A stretch of 64,000 nucleotides of DNA. Origin: Bifiguratus adelaidae. Lineage: Eukaryota > Mucoromycota > Endogonomycetes > Endogonales. How positions within the stretch are numbered: position 1 is the first letter of the stretch; each line of letters begins with the position of its first letter. Position numbers and translations under genes: made by a program. The notes under the pieces were generated by a model that saw nothing but the letters and a program-made list of their open reading frames with translations, was not told where the DNA came from and made no database searches. Shown here in pieces: positions 21,758 to 31,947 of this stretch. The stretch spans positions 46,147 through 110,146 of the forward strand of contig MVBO01000013.1 in NCBI GenBank assembly GCA_002261195.1, read 5' to 3'.

Positions 21758-24116
21758 GATATGAGACGCTGGAAAAGCTGTTTGAGTCAGAGGTCGGATT
21801 TGAGACGTGTTTCGAAGCTGTCTTGGACGGCATTGAAACCTTGCCTGGAGGTCGAACTCATATCCTTTTACATCGCAACATATTGACACTGCAACAGCAT
21901 GATATTCCCCTTAACTCCTTGTCTATACAGCTAATGAGGTTAAAAGAGCCCTCTGGCCGAAACGTACAAATGTACATGCATCAAAAGTACTACATATTTA
22001 CCGATCGAAACATTCGAGATCTCGTATTTCGAAAGGCAAGGAAATTCGTTAGACGGGATCAGCTGGCCAGAAAGTTGACGACAGCAATTTTGCATAGGAT
22101 CGAGTGATTTGGCTCACGCATGCCAAGGTGCAGTCTAGTCGCTCATACAAGTCATCGCAAACCCGGTTACTTCCCACTGAGCATATTGCGTTTGTGTTGG
22201 ACTCACACTACGACACAAGCTTGATTGAGAGTTATTTTGGAAAGGATACACTGTTACATATCAATGATCGTGACATTGTTCTCGGTCGACAATACTTTAT
22301 ATGGGCAAAGGTGCGCATTGACTCTGATGGCTATGTCATTTATTCGTGGCCTGCGTAGGTGATTCATATAGATCGTACGGTGCGTCCTGCAAAGGATTCT
22401 AGTTTCGGAAGGCGTCTGCGGTGCATGGATATATGGATCAATGATCGTTCTTTGTCACGCAGGTCGCGATTGATATTATACGACGAGCAAATCGCCATGG
22501 CCAACTTTGTACGAGAGGTAAGGTCTTACTGCTTCGGGCAAGCCATAGGCTAATATGATCAGGGCGACTACGTGGGTATATATCAACCGTTCGTAGACCC
22601 GGATCTCCTGTCGCAAAGTAGTACCATGGAGCTTGAGTATGGCACAGCAACAGTGCTCTTTGTGCTACCATCATCCGTAGGTGCAATTGTCGATAATTCC
22701 TCACAATGGTTAATCTGTGTTTAGGACGAGTACGTTCAGAATATGACAACGCAATCCTCCGGAAAGAGTGCAAATCTCACCGAGGAGGTGATCATTGGAG
22801 GACAATCACTTTTGCGTGATGATCAGGCAAGTCTACATCTTGTTCGGAACACGCAACAGCTGCTAAAAACTCATAGGGACTCCTTGATTGTGCGCCGATT
22901 GTGGAAAGGTTGCAGATTGCTGATTTGAAGCCAAAAATGGTGCATGTTACTCTGTACGGTCGAGTGAACAAGATTTCCGAGAATGTAAGTACTTATCGGC
23001 CTTACTACGCTTGAGGCTTACCGAACGTGACAAGATGCCGTCAGAAGATTCAGGTGTACGCATCGATCGCCACGCTATTCGATTGGAGGATGATACCGGT
23101 GCGTGCCCAGTAGCCCTTCACATCGCTAAGGCTAATCGTTCCTGTACGTAGGAGCCGTGGACATTACATTTTGGGGGAGCACAGCCCAGTCCATTAGAAC
23201 TGTACAGCAAGGTCACTTTGTCCTCATCACTGGGATGGCTGCCGCGTCAAAGCCGGATGGATCCACTACCGCCACCATGAATGTCATTCTCAATGCGAGT
23301 GATATCACCCAAGCTCGACTCATCAACGGTTTGTTTCATCTGAGTAGCCCGATGTAATGAAGCTGACAAGTTGTAGTGAGCACCATGTCTGCCCTCTTGA
23401 CCTCAGTATCCATTTTTCCCCGAAACTTCCTGTCGCAACTTTTGGACCAAGATCAGTTTGTGTTTAATGGCATTGTTACAGGATGGAAAATCCTCTCAAA
23501 CAAGTGGGATGAAGCTCAACCGCAGACGATGGTTTCATCTACGGCTGAAGATCTATTGGACAGGATAATCTATCTCGCTCGTGAGTTCGTGTCAGAAACT
23601 GGGAATGTGAAATCTAACATTTCTGTACCAGATTCTGTCTGCAAAAGGATGCTGGAACGTGAAGCAGCATCTAGTGTCTACTATTGTCCGTTTTGTCGAA
23701 TGGATGTCATTGCCGATCACGACATTGTGTATTCCTTTGGTGGTGTAGATGATAGCTCAGAAATCATATGGGATCTCGACGATGGCACAGCAGCTTTGCA
23801 AGTGCTCTCTGGTAGCTCTGATGTGGTTCAGGTAGGTATAATGCTTTTGCGCTATGAAGCGGCCTTTAATCTAGGATGCACAGAGTATGCTTGGATGCGA
23901 TGCAGAGTCATTCAGACGCTTGACCGATGAAGACAAGTTCATTTGCCTTGACAGCGTCGTTGGAAGAGAAATGCACTTTGGCGTCACTCTCTTGGTACGT
24001 TACATAAGATATTGATAATAGCTCATGCCGTCTTGTAGCGAGATGAAACTTATCGCTTAAACTGTGTACAATATGTAGAAAACTTTAATGCCTTAACTCG
24101 GATCATCTCCGTATGA
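21758..24116 (+). CDS. MEIOB/RPA1-like OB-fold single-stranded-DNA-binding protein (5' end unresolved)
   Basis: Predicted exons: <21758..22035, 22098..22310, 22359..22517, 22563..22676, 22725..22826, 22877..22984, 23035..23098, 23152..23328, 23377..23580, 23632..23831, 23875..23994, 24039..24116; about 605 aa are visible. OB-like segments are RLRCMDIWINDR, then LKPKMVHVTLYGRVNKISE with IRLEDDTGAVDITFWG, then a zinc-ribbon start YYCPFCRMDV with WDLDDGTAALQVL. The end, MLGCDAESFRRLTDEDK, resembles the C-terminus of MEIOB, a meiotic partner of RPA. Two junctions need GC donors (22036 and 22827). No in-frame ATG was found for exon 1; a 56-nt intron with donor at 21702 may hide a first exon. The CDS end overlaps the hexokinase pseudogene. 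RPA1 or another OB protein is the alternative. Confidence 0.6.
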
Positions 24117-25718
24117 ACAGGGGTAATATACCAGTAGTTCTATAAAATCTCTTCGATTTCGCATGTCGCGAATGGATTGATTGTCAGGCATGGCTTTTTG
24201 TAGAGACATGACATTGAAATTGGAAGATGGTCTTCGCTTCATCTTGCTTGCGACACAAGCCATTAAGGCGGCACCTACACCCGATCCATCCTTGGCCAAA
24301 CCCAATTTGGCATGTTGAGCAATGTCAGGTCCGTACAGTTCCTTGAGGGCATCATAGATCCTTGTCTCGAAGTTTGAGTAAAACTCATAGAGACTGCCGT
24401 CAACGTCCACAGAGCATTGTGAGCCAACCATGTTGCAATGGAAGAGCATGGCACCGATAGTCGCTGCGTATAACCGAGCTGCGCGGGTACCCACCAATTC
24501 ACAGATTTTCTTGACAATTTGACGATCAATTTTCTTTGTTTCTGGAAGATTGAGAGTCTGTTCTATGATTTCCTTGGTCGTCTTGAGATTGGGATCCTTG
24601 TCGGATTCGATGGAAGTCATGTACGAGGTCTCGAACGATCATTGTGAGTTGAGCTCATTGGAGGATTGACAGTCGAAGAGAATTTTGGGATCATTCATGT
24701 AAAGCATGGCATTCCGAGCGATTTCACCGAGGTACATGCGCGAAATCATCTATTCAAATATCTGTGTGCGTGGGTTAATGGATTTTCGTCCGAGCTTGTT
24801 ATCATAGGGTGTGCGAGGCAAGACGGGCACGTTCATTGTCAAAATGCCAAATTCCGTATTGATGATAATATCGGGAGCATCCGTCTTTGAGCCATCCCAT
24901 TTCTTGATATTGGACATTTTTTCAATGTACGTTCCATTCGAGCCTGTGCCGAGGATGACACCGATAAGGGTGTCTGGATGGGCGTAGGCATGGGATAAAA
25001 GTGTGCCTACAGTGTAATTGATATTGGCCGCAATGTAGACGTTGCAATTCTTCTCGTTGCGTGCGTCTTGAAGCATGACCACTGGATCTTTGCCAACGAG
25101 TCCTGGGCAGGCGAATCCTTTTATCCAGCTGAGAAAAATGCCTCGATTGACCTGGTTAAAGGTGTGTTGGAGTAAGACATTTAAGTTTGTACCATTCAGA
25201 CGTACCTTGGTCTGAAGTACGGGAAAGGAAAAGGTGAAGCCCAATGGAATATTCTCCTCTGTTTTGTCAAGCCCATGCTCAGAAACAAACGAATCTACGC
25301 AATCAGCGATGAAATCTGATCCATGTCAACAATCCAGTCCAATGCTATGTGTCATATCCAGCAACACTTACTGAATAACTTGCGCGCACCTTCCGTCTTG
25401 AGACATTCCCGCACCTTGTATTTGCTTGATCTGGTTGTGTACTTGCCATGACCCTGTAAGTCGACCTTGACCACCCGCAGATTCGTATCACCCAGATCAA
25501 GTGCAAGAAACGGCCCGACTTCGTTGCCAGTCAATCTACCTTCCACAAACGATGGAATCATGGCAAGCGTCTGTTTCTCCTTGGCCAATCCCTTTTCCAA
25601 ATCATCCATAAATCTTTCGAAGCATGTCGGTATTGATCATGAAATCCTTGACTAAATCCGCAAGAGGACTTTGCTGCTCGTCTGTGCCATCAATCTTGGT
25701 TACCGGCGCAAGAGGCAT
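24093..25718 (-). pseudogene. Hexokinase-family pseudogene
   Basis: Exons would be complement(24093..25151, 25206..25315, 25372..25718). Hexokinase motifs run throughout: GFTFSFPV, IKGF, TVGTLLSHAYAHPDT, IGVILGTGSNGTY, VLPRTPYDNKL, ICELVGTRAARL and GSGVGAAL. Lesions: a one-base frame change near 25610 between DMLRKI and MDDLEKGL; an in-frame TAG at 24750-24752 where relatives have Lys (IFE-stop-MISRMYLGEI); and an in-frame TGA at 24639-24641 before SFETSYM. In addition, the catalytic Asp of NDTVGT is Tyr (NYTVGT) and the phosphate-loop LDLGGTN is LDLGDTN. Catalytic loss may have come first, as in the non-catalytic hexokinase homologues of moulds, followed by nonsense mutations. The last intron (25152-25205, 54 nt) has no stop and keeps frame. 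Confidence 0.85.
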
Positions 25719-26081
25719 ATTGTCTCCTTGCAAACATCGACGTCATCGTCATAACGCTATAGAATGCTCGCTGAAATTCAACCCCACTGTATATCCTTCA
25801 ACAACATAAATTGCGAGCCCGGTCAACTTTCGCGGGCCGGTTTCACTTTGGTCAAATTCACTGGGGATACTGGTCGATCGTAGATTCACGGATCCTCTAT
25901 CCCATTGTCCTTTAGGCAACGTTCTCCCATTGGGTGAGGTTGAAGCTCTGTGTAACGTTGGTCTAATGATGTCATCGCTTTCAGCTTCTTGGCTTTGACT
26001 TCTGCTTCGCGCGACTTACGCACTCTTGTTTCTCTCGCACTCCTCCTCTCCAGCTCCTCATTGGTTCTCCTTGGTTGAACC

Positions 26082-27514
26082 ATGGATAGCAAACTACAGC
26101 AGCAGATTCAGCAGGGAAGAAGGCTGCGAAAGACAGTAACCAATGACCGTTCAGCACCCACAGTTTCAAGTAAGTGCATCACCGTCTTGGCATCGCGCAC
26201 ACCGCAGAAGGCAGAACGTCCATGACGCGGCGTTTGAGCAAAGGTTAGACTTATGTTCCCGGACTCACCACTTGTGTTCACAGCTTCTGGCCCTTCAGCA
26301 CCCTCCGGAGCAGGTTTAGCACGACCTCCGCTACCCGGAGGCGGAGGTGCTGCTTCAGCGCCGCTTGCGGGGGGCGCACCACAATTGGGAGGTTTATTTG
26401 CAGGTGGAATGCCACAACTGAAGAAGACGACAGGCGGCGTGAGCACAGGCGCAGGTATGGCCGGTCGAATACCCAGTGGCGAACGGCGCAATTTGTTAAT
26501 CAGCGCTTTGCAGGTTCTTCTACAGCAGCGCCTCCTCTACCTGGCGGCCGTCCGACACCAAAACCTCCGACGACAACCTCTACTCCACGAACCGGGGTGC
26601 CAGCTCCACCTCCGCCTCCTCCTGGACCGTCGCCGGCTGGTCGATCAGCTCCTACTCCTCGTACACCATTACCTCCTCGTCAATCCGAGACTGCTACTCC
26701 GCCGCCGCCTCCACCAGGAGGAACAGCTAGTCCGAGAATGCCTGCAAGGGCGACGCCTGCAGTACCTCCAGTTCCGGGTCGCTCTCCGGCTGCCCGAGCC
26801 AGCGCAGTGCCGTCCCCACCTCCTCCACCGCCACTTGGTCGTTCTCCAGCTGCTGCAAAAGCTTCGGCGCCTCCGCCTCCGACCCCGGCAAGGGCATCAG
26901 CACCACCACCTCCTGCCCGTAGAACTGCCGCACCACCACCTCCACCCCCAGGCCGCAAACCCAATGCAGCAGCACCGCCTCCACCACCTGGCCGTCCAAA
27001 GTCGCATTCCGTCACCAAACCCGCGACTGCACCCCCACCACCTCCTCCGCCTCCACCAGGTGGGTCACCCGCTGCTAGAGCAAGTACTGCTGCTGTACCT
27101 CCGCCGCCGGCACGCTCAACGCCCAAACCTCCAACCATGCCAGCCCGGCATGTGCCCACGCCAACCTCACCTCCCGCTTCTCCCGCCCCTGGCTCCAGAC
27201 CCATCTCTAAACTCCCTCCTCCACTGGCTCAAAACCATCAAGAGCCCGTCAACAACCACCAACAGCCCTTCCCCGCCATCAGTAGTCCGCCCAAAATCCG
27301 CAGTGAACCTCCACTGACCGAGATGGGTCGATATACCTTTTATCCCATGTCTCAACTACCTCCTCCCCGACCCTTTGAGCGTTACATGAAGCGATACACG
27401 AGTGGAGCAAGCAGTGGTAGCTGTAAGTAGACGTTAATTCGTTTCTCAACGTCATTCCCACTCACACCGCTTCCTCCAGCCATTCCCTTTGACTTGTCTG
27501 CACTCCGCGGCTGA
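26082..27514 (+). CDS. VRP1: Verprolin/WIP actin-regulatory protein
   Basis: Exons join(26082..26169, 26284..26454, 26514..27422, 27480..27514), 400 aa. The N-terminal WH2 actin-binding motif reads IQQGRRLRKTVTNDRSAP, and a second motif region is LGGLFAGGMPQLKKTTGG. The centre is almost entirely polyproline runs with small linkers, expected to bind profilin and SH3 domains of type-I myosins. The end, SSIPFDLSALRG, is the conserved verprolin tail that binds WASP (Las17). It acts at cortical actin patches in endocytosis. The proline codons give long spurious frames on the other strand. The start is the ATG just before the WH2 segment; an upstream proline-rich exon, present in some relatives, was not found. 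Confidence 0.92.
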
Positions 27515-27593
27515 ACCATGTACGAATGCAATAAAGTACGAATTTGATTGTGGCCATTTTCTTTGCACGTTTGACACTTACAACTCGTTACTC

Positions 27594-28363
27594 ATGGTTG
27601 CTGCCACATCACAAAAGAAGCGAAACATTGTTGTATTAGGTGCTCGGGCTGTGGGTAAGTAATGGGCTAGGCATACAAGGGTACAATGACTAGGTTCGTG
27701 GACAATGACTGACGGCTATTCCGTCCAGGCAAGTCATCCCTCATCCTTCAATTTATTGAAGGCCAGTTTGTGGACTCTTACTACCCGACCATCGCCAACA
27801 CCTTCCAAAAGACCATCAAATACAAAGGACAAGAATATCTCTGTGAAATCATGGACACGGCTGGACAGGTAGAAACAGACTACTAACAACGTCTCTAACC
27901 TCAGCTTAGGATGAATTCACATTACTGGCTCAACGCACCGTGGTGGGTGTGCATGGCTACCTCTTCGTCTATTCCATCAATTCCAGAGCTTCCTTTGAAT
28001 CCATGATTGGCTTGAGAGACAAGGTTCTCAACACGGCAGGTGTACCCAATGTACGCGGTGTCCTTGTTGGCAACAAGTGCGACTTGAAGCATCAACGGTA
28101 AGCCCAAGATGTGGCATGACACACCAATACTCAACGTATTTATAGTCAAGTATCGATAGAGGAAGCTCAAGCAGTGGCCAAAGAATGGGGTTGTGCATTC
28201 ATTGAAACATCTGCCAAACATGCCGAGAATATCGGTAAGCATCTCTCGCGTGTTCTCTATCCTTGCTCATTAGCCATTAGATGCCTTGTTTGATCTAGCG
28301 ATAGCAGAGATTGAGAAGGGGAATAACGTTCCGCAGGAAAAGGGAACCTGTATCGTGTCATAG
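27594..28363 (+). CDS. RHB1: Rheb small GTPase
   Basis: Exons join(27594..27654, 27729..27868, 27910..28097, 28146..28234, 28281..28363), 186 aa. G boxes: GARAVGKSS (P-loop, with the Arg next to the loop typical of Rheb rather than Ras), effector region DSYYPTIANTF, DTAGQ, GNKCDL and ETSAK. It ends CIVS, a farnesylation CaaX box. Rheb activates TOR complex 1 on endomembranes and in yeasts also controls Arg/Lys uptake. Introns fall inside the P-loop codon and after DTAGQ. The stop is about 50-60 bases from the start of the isoaspartyl peptidase gene on the same strand. Confidence 0.93.
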
Positions 28364-28423
28364 ACATCGCCGAGGATTCGGCAGCTATAAATGGTGTAGA
28401 TAAGCTGTATGATGGTTTCACTT

Positions 28424-29722
28424 ATGGGTTGTTTGAGTGCGTTCTCGAGTCTTTTGAACGGAAAGGAGCAAGAGGTAGGCGGTATGAGTTGTAGCGATAG
28501 GTATTGAACGCAAACAAGGCTCCTCGTGTGAATCGCGGACCGACCTTGGTTATTCATGGCGGTGCGGGGACGATTCTCAAGAGTTCGGTAAGTGAAAGGC
28601 GGATGAGCAGCTAGGCGCTCTCGGCTCACTCTGCACCTTCTCCTAGATGTCGCCTGATGAGCGCAAAGAGTACAAGCGCATGCTGAGCGAGTCCTTGTTG
28701 GCGGGTTTAGAGGTGTTGAAGAGCGGTGGATGTGCGATTGATGCGGTCGAAAAGGCCGTCAACGTCATGGAGGATTCACCCTTGTTCAACGCGGGTAAAG
28801 GTGCTGTCTACACGCGCAACGGCAAGGTAGGTCATGTACTTTACCACTCAAACCGGTGCTTATACGTGTGCCCCCGCAGATTGAATTGGAAGCCTCCATC
28901 ATGGATGGACGCGATCATACAGCTGCAGCCTGTACGTTGTTACACCACGTCAAGAATCCCATCAGCCTAGCCAGAACCATGCTAGCCTCTCAATTCGAGC
29001 TTCCGCATGTCTTTTTGGGCGGAGAAGCTGCCGAACAATTCGCTCAATCCCACAGCCTCGAGATGGTGGATCAGAAATACTTTTATACCAGCCGTCGATG
29101 GAAGCAACATGTGGATGGTTTGGAGCATCCACCTTCCAATTCTGAATCGATGCAGCATCCTCCTCCACCTTACGAAGTTCCAGAAGATCCATACATTCCT
29201 ACTCCGCCTGTGCGGCCGGAACACGATCCTAATCCTTTAGGCACCGTAGGTGCGGTGGCAGTGGATGCCAATGGCAATGTGGCTGCTGCGACCAGTACAG
29301 GTGGTCGAAACAACAAGTGGGATGGACGCATTGGCGATACGCCTTTGATTGCCTGCGGTACCTGGGCTGATAACGAGTCGTGTGCTGCGTCTGGGACGGG
29401 CAATGGCGAGGTAAGGTGTTGAGTTCCGGGATGTTCGGGAGTCGTACTAACCGAGTACCTTGTCTAGTTTTTCATTCGGTGGGCTGCTGCTCATGATATC
29501 GGTGCCCGTGTCAAATATCTAAAACAATCGGTTAAAGAAGCGACACAGGCGGTTGTAGATGGATTGGCCAAAGTCGGCGGTGAAGGTGGTGTGATTGCCG
29601 TGGACAAGTATGGTGAGGTTGCCATGCCCATGAATAGTGAAGGCATGTACCGAGGCTATGTACGGGTATCAGATGGTATTCCGCACACATTTCTCTTTGC
29701 GGATGATGAAGATGACGAGTGA
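28424..29722 (+). CDS. Isoaspartyl peptidase / L-asparaginase (Ntn hydrolase)
   Basis: Exons join(28424..28474, 28501..28587, 28647..28826, 28880..29410, 29468..29722), about 367 aa. Motifs: LVIHGGAGTI, then GCAIDAVEKAVNVMEDSPLF, NAGKGAVYT and EASIMDGRD; the autocleavage site is at LGTVGAVAVD, with Thr as nucleophile of the beta subunit, followed by TSTGGRNNKWDGRIGDTPLIACGTWAD. The proenzyme cleaves itself and hydrolyses isoaspartyl dipeptides and asparagine. A His/Pro-rich loop lies before the cleavage site. The first exon (MGCLSAFSSLLNGKEQE) joins only through a 26-nt intron (28475-28500). If that intron is not real the start is unknown, because no ATG lies in frame before IHGGAG. An ATG at 28412 is an alternative start. 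Confidence 0.85.
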
Positions 29723-29815
29723 GGTATCCCTGAATGGATGGAATGTCTATGCGATGGCCATTACATCGACTATGTTACATGCATGTAGGATTAAATGTTA
29801 TATGATACAAATTGA

Positions 29816-30332
29816 TTACAAGATGGTGGTAATGGTGGAATAGGAACTCATCACAATGATCAAAACCTGGATGAGACCCCACAAGAATGGCACCCAGGTC
29901 GACATGGTGAAAAAGCCCGCATTATAAATGACACCCAAGACGACTCCTACATAACATCAGTTGAGTTTCTCCGCTGCCCCGCAATACCATGCGCCGACAC
30001 TTACCGACAACGCTGCCACTCACAAAGGCCGCAAACACACCAAGCGCGATAAACAAGACGAGCATGGGAGCCAATAAGAGCAAATGAAACGTCCTAGCCT
30101 TCAAAAACATGACCAGCGCGATGAGACCGGCGGCCGTATACACCACCAAGGCCAAGACCGCCGTCCAGAGCATCGTAAAGTACCATATATCAGATAGAAA
30201 GTACAGTGAGTGGGGTATATCGGGATCCAAGCCTAAGCGAGGGTCAAAGTTTGTGAATGGCCAATAGAGTGCAGGCCAAGGTGGTGCCTTGGTATACCCC
30301 AAGGGCAACTGAAACTGGGATGTGGTGGACAT
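29816..30332 (-). CDS. TMEM170-family integral membrane protein
   Basis: Exons complement(29816..29946, 30005..30332), 152 aa. A short polar N-terminus is followed by hydrophobic helices (LWTAVLALVVYTAAGLIALV, then LLLAPMLVLFIALGVFAAF) and the conserved FVSGSVVGVVLGVIYNAGFF and MSTWVPFLWGLIQVLIIV. This helix order and the Gly-rich motif match TMEM170, which in animals shapes ER and nuclear envelope membranes. The gene is divergent from MCM10 with 112 bases between start codons, including a CACGTG box. Confidence 0.82.
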
Positions 30333-30388
30333 GAGAGGACGTGCTCAAAAGGCACTCCAGATGAACCGCAGTCAGACCCAAATTAGGT

Positions 30389-30394
30389 CACGTG
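30389..30394. promoter_or_regulatory. CACGTG box in the TMEM170/MCM10 divergent promoter
   Basis: ggtcacgtgcc lies 57 bases from the TMEM170 start and 51 from the MCM10 start. It shares the TCACGTG core with the SAD1/PUS3 and other promoters here. Confidence 0.5.
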
Positions 30395-30444
30395 CCATCC
30401 ACTTCGGGTGAAAAACGACGCGTCGAGCGAATAAAACGCGCGAC

Positions 30445-31708
30445 ATGACAGCAAAGCGATGTCGACAAGAGTACGAGGAACCGGTAGAGACATTGCATGG
30501 GATACGATACCGGTCAAAACTACCTACCACAGCCATTCAAGCAAGGCTAGCCCCCTACAAGTACATTTCGCTCGGAGCACTCGCTGCCTCATTCACTGAT
30601 ACCACACAGGCCAAGTTGGGCACGACCTCGACCAAGCGGCCAAAGCAATACTATACGCTCGGTGTTATTGTAAGCTTTGTCAGAGTGGATCGAGGAAAGC
30701 GGCAATATGGATTGATCAAGATAAAGTCGCTCAAAATGGGTACCTCGCTATCTCAAACCACCAATGTGTTCCTTCTGGACAAGGCCGCCAGCTTGGATGG
30801 CTCTGACAAGCGGCTTTGTCCAGGACACTTGGTTGCCTTCATTGATCCACAACTCTTGAAAGGTACCGTGGTATGTATTTGCCAAGACATCGGGATATGG
30901 TGAACTCAGTTTGGACTAGAATAATCGTAGCGTAGGATTGTCTGTTGACAAGCCAATTGACCTTGTGCATGTGGGCGAGTGCATTGACTATGGGACCTGT
31001 CATGCCAAGAGTACGAAATTCGGCGCCTGTTCGCAAGTGATTGACGTGTACGTGGATTTAAATGTGTCTATGTTTTATGGAACGCCCCTCACATGGCCCT
31101 TCCCAGGCGGATCGGACAGTATTGTGAAAACCACACCAACTACAAGATTGAAAAGCTTCAAAAAGGACGCACCGAGTTTCTCACTGGGTGAGTGGACAAG
31201 GTTCAACGTGACCAATCTCTGATCCGCTGCTATAGTCACAACAACTACACCGTTCGTGCGTTACCGCGGGATGGCAAACGTCCCGATGACCTACCTCTTT
31301 CACACTCTCCATCCACCTACTCCTTCAATACCTATATCATCAACGGCATCGTCTACCAAGACAATCTACCTCCCCAAAAGGGTAAACGGAGCCGTGCTCT
31401 CACAACCAATCAAGTCAACGATACCATAAAGTAGGCAATGGCGTCATTCAAAGTTTGGGCCATACTCATTTATGCATGCAGAGATCAACTACTACAGCAG
31501 AACAGCGTCGGTACCGACCTACTACGCAGCGCGTTTGACGTTGAAATTCAAGGTACGTGATGGCAGTGTCCATGATGCATTTTCACTCATTCCTATAGAC
31601 CAAGAGACCTCTAAAAAGCCCAATACCTATGCTCAATTCCGTACGAAGCGTCCCAAAGTCGACACCGATGTGTTTGAGCACGAAGGCAAGCGATACATTA
31701 TGCTGTGA
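30445..31708 (+). CDS. MCM10: DNA replication protein MCM10 (short form)
   Basis: Exons join(30445..30870, 30920..31047, 31107..31187, 31236..31430, 31482..31552, 31599..31708), 336 aa. The protein starts almost at the OB fold (YKYISLGALAASF, YYTLGVIVSF, KIKSLKMGTS). Next comes SVGLSVDKPIDLVHVGECID and the CCCH zinc finger YGTCHAKSTKFGACSQVID ... YCENHTN that binds single-stranded DNA. It ends with a basic tail, TKRPKVDTDVFEHEGKRY. In the family, MCM10 activates the CMG helicase and recruits DNA polymerase alpha. At 336 aa it is well below the 550-600 aa of the yeast proteins, lacking most of the N-terminal extension and C-terminal region. All splice phases close. Confidence 0.88.
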
Positions 31709-31947
31709 GAGCCAATCGACTTGCATCCAATCACATTGCAGCACCATGACACCAACGCGTGCGGCGGTGTATGAAAACCTAAACGCTGATTGGCTGGATT
31801 AGGGAGCTTCAAAATTTTATAAACACTGACCTTTGGTATGCCTCCTCTTTCTCTTTCTCTCTTCCTTTTCCTTCTTGATTGGAGTGCCTTCGCCTCTTTG
31901 CCTTATTCTTCGACACCTATTCGTTGACTACATCATCCACTCGCATC
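31709..31947. promoter_or_regulatory. SAM synthetase promoter with pyrimidine tract
   Basis: The region holds a TATA-like tttataaa at about 31816 and an almost pure C/T tract at 31841-31877 that ends about 70 bases before the start codon. Such tracts upstream of the ATG are common in strongly expressed fungal genes; the coding region also has the strongest codon bias in the window. Confidence 0.5.

Noticed and set aside
26253-27317. Long frames in other phases and on the opposite strand of verprolin
   Set aside because: Poly-Pro codons (CCN) give open Gly- and Leu/His-rich frames in other phases. The verprolin frame has WH2 motifs and the conserved tail.
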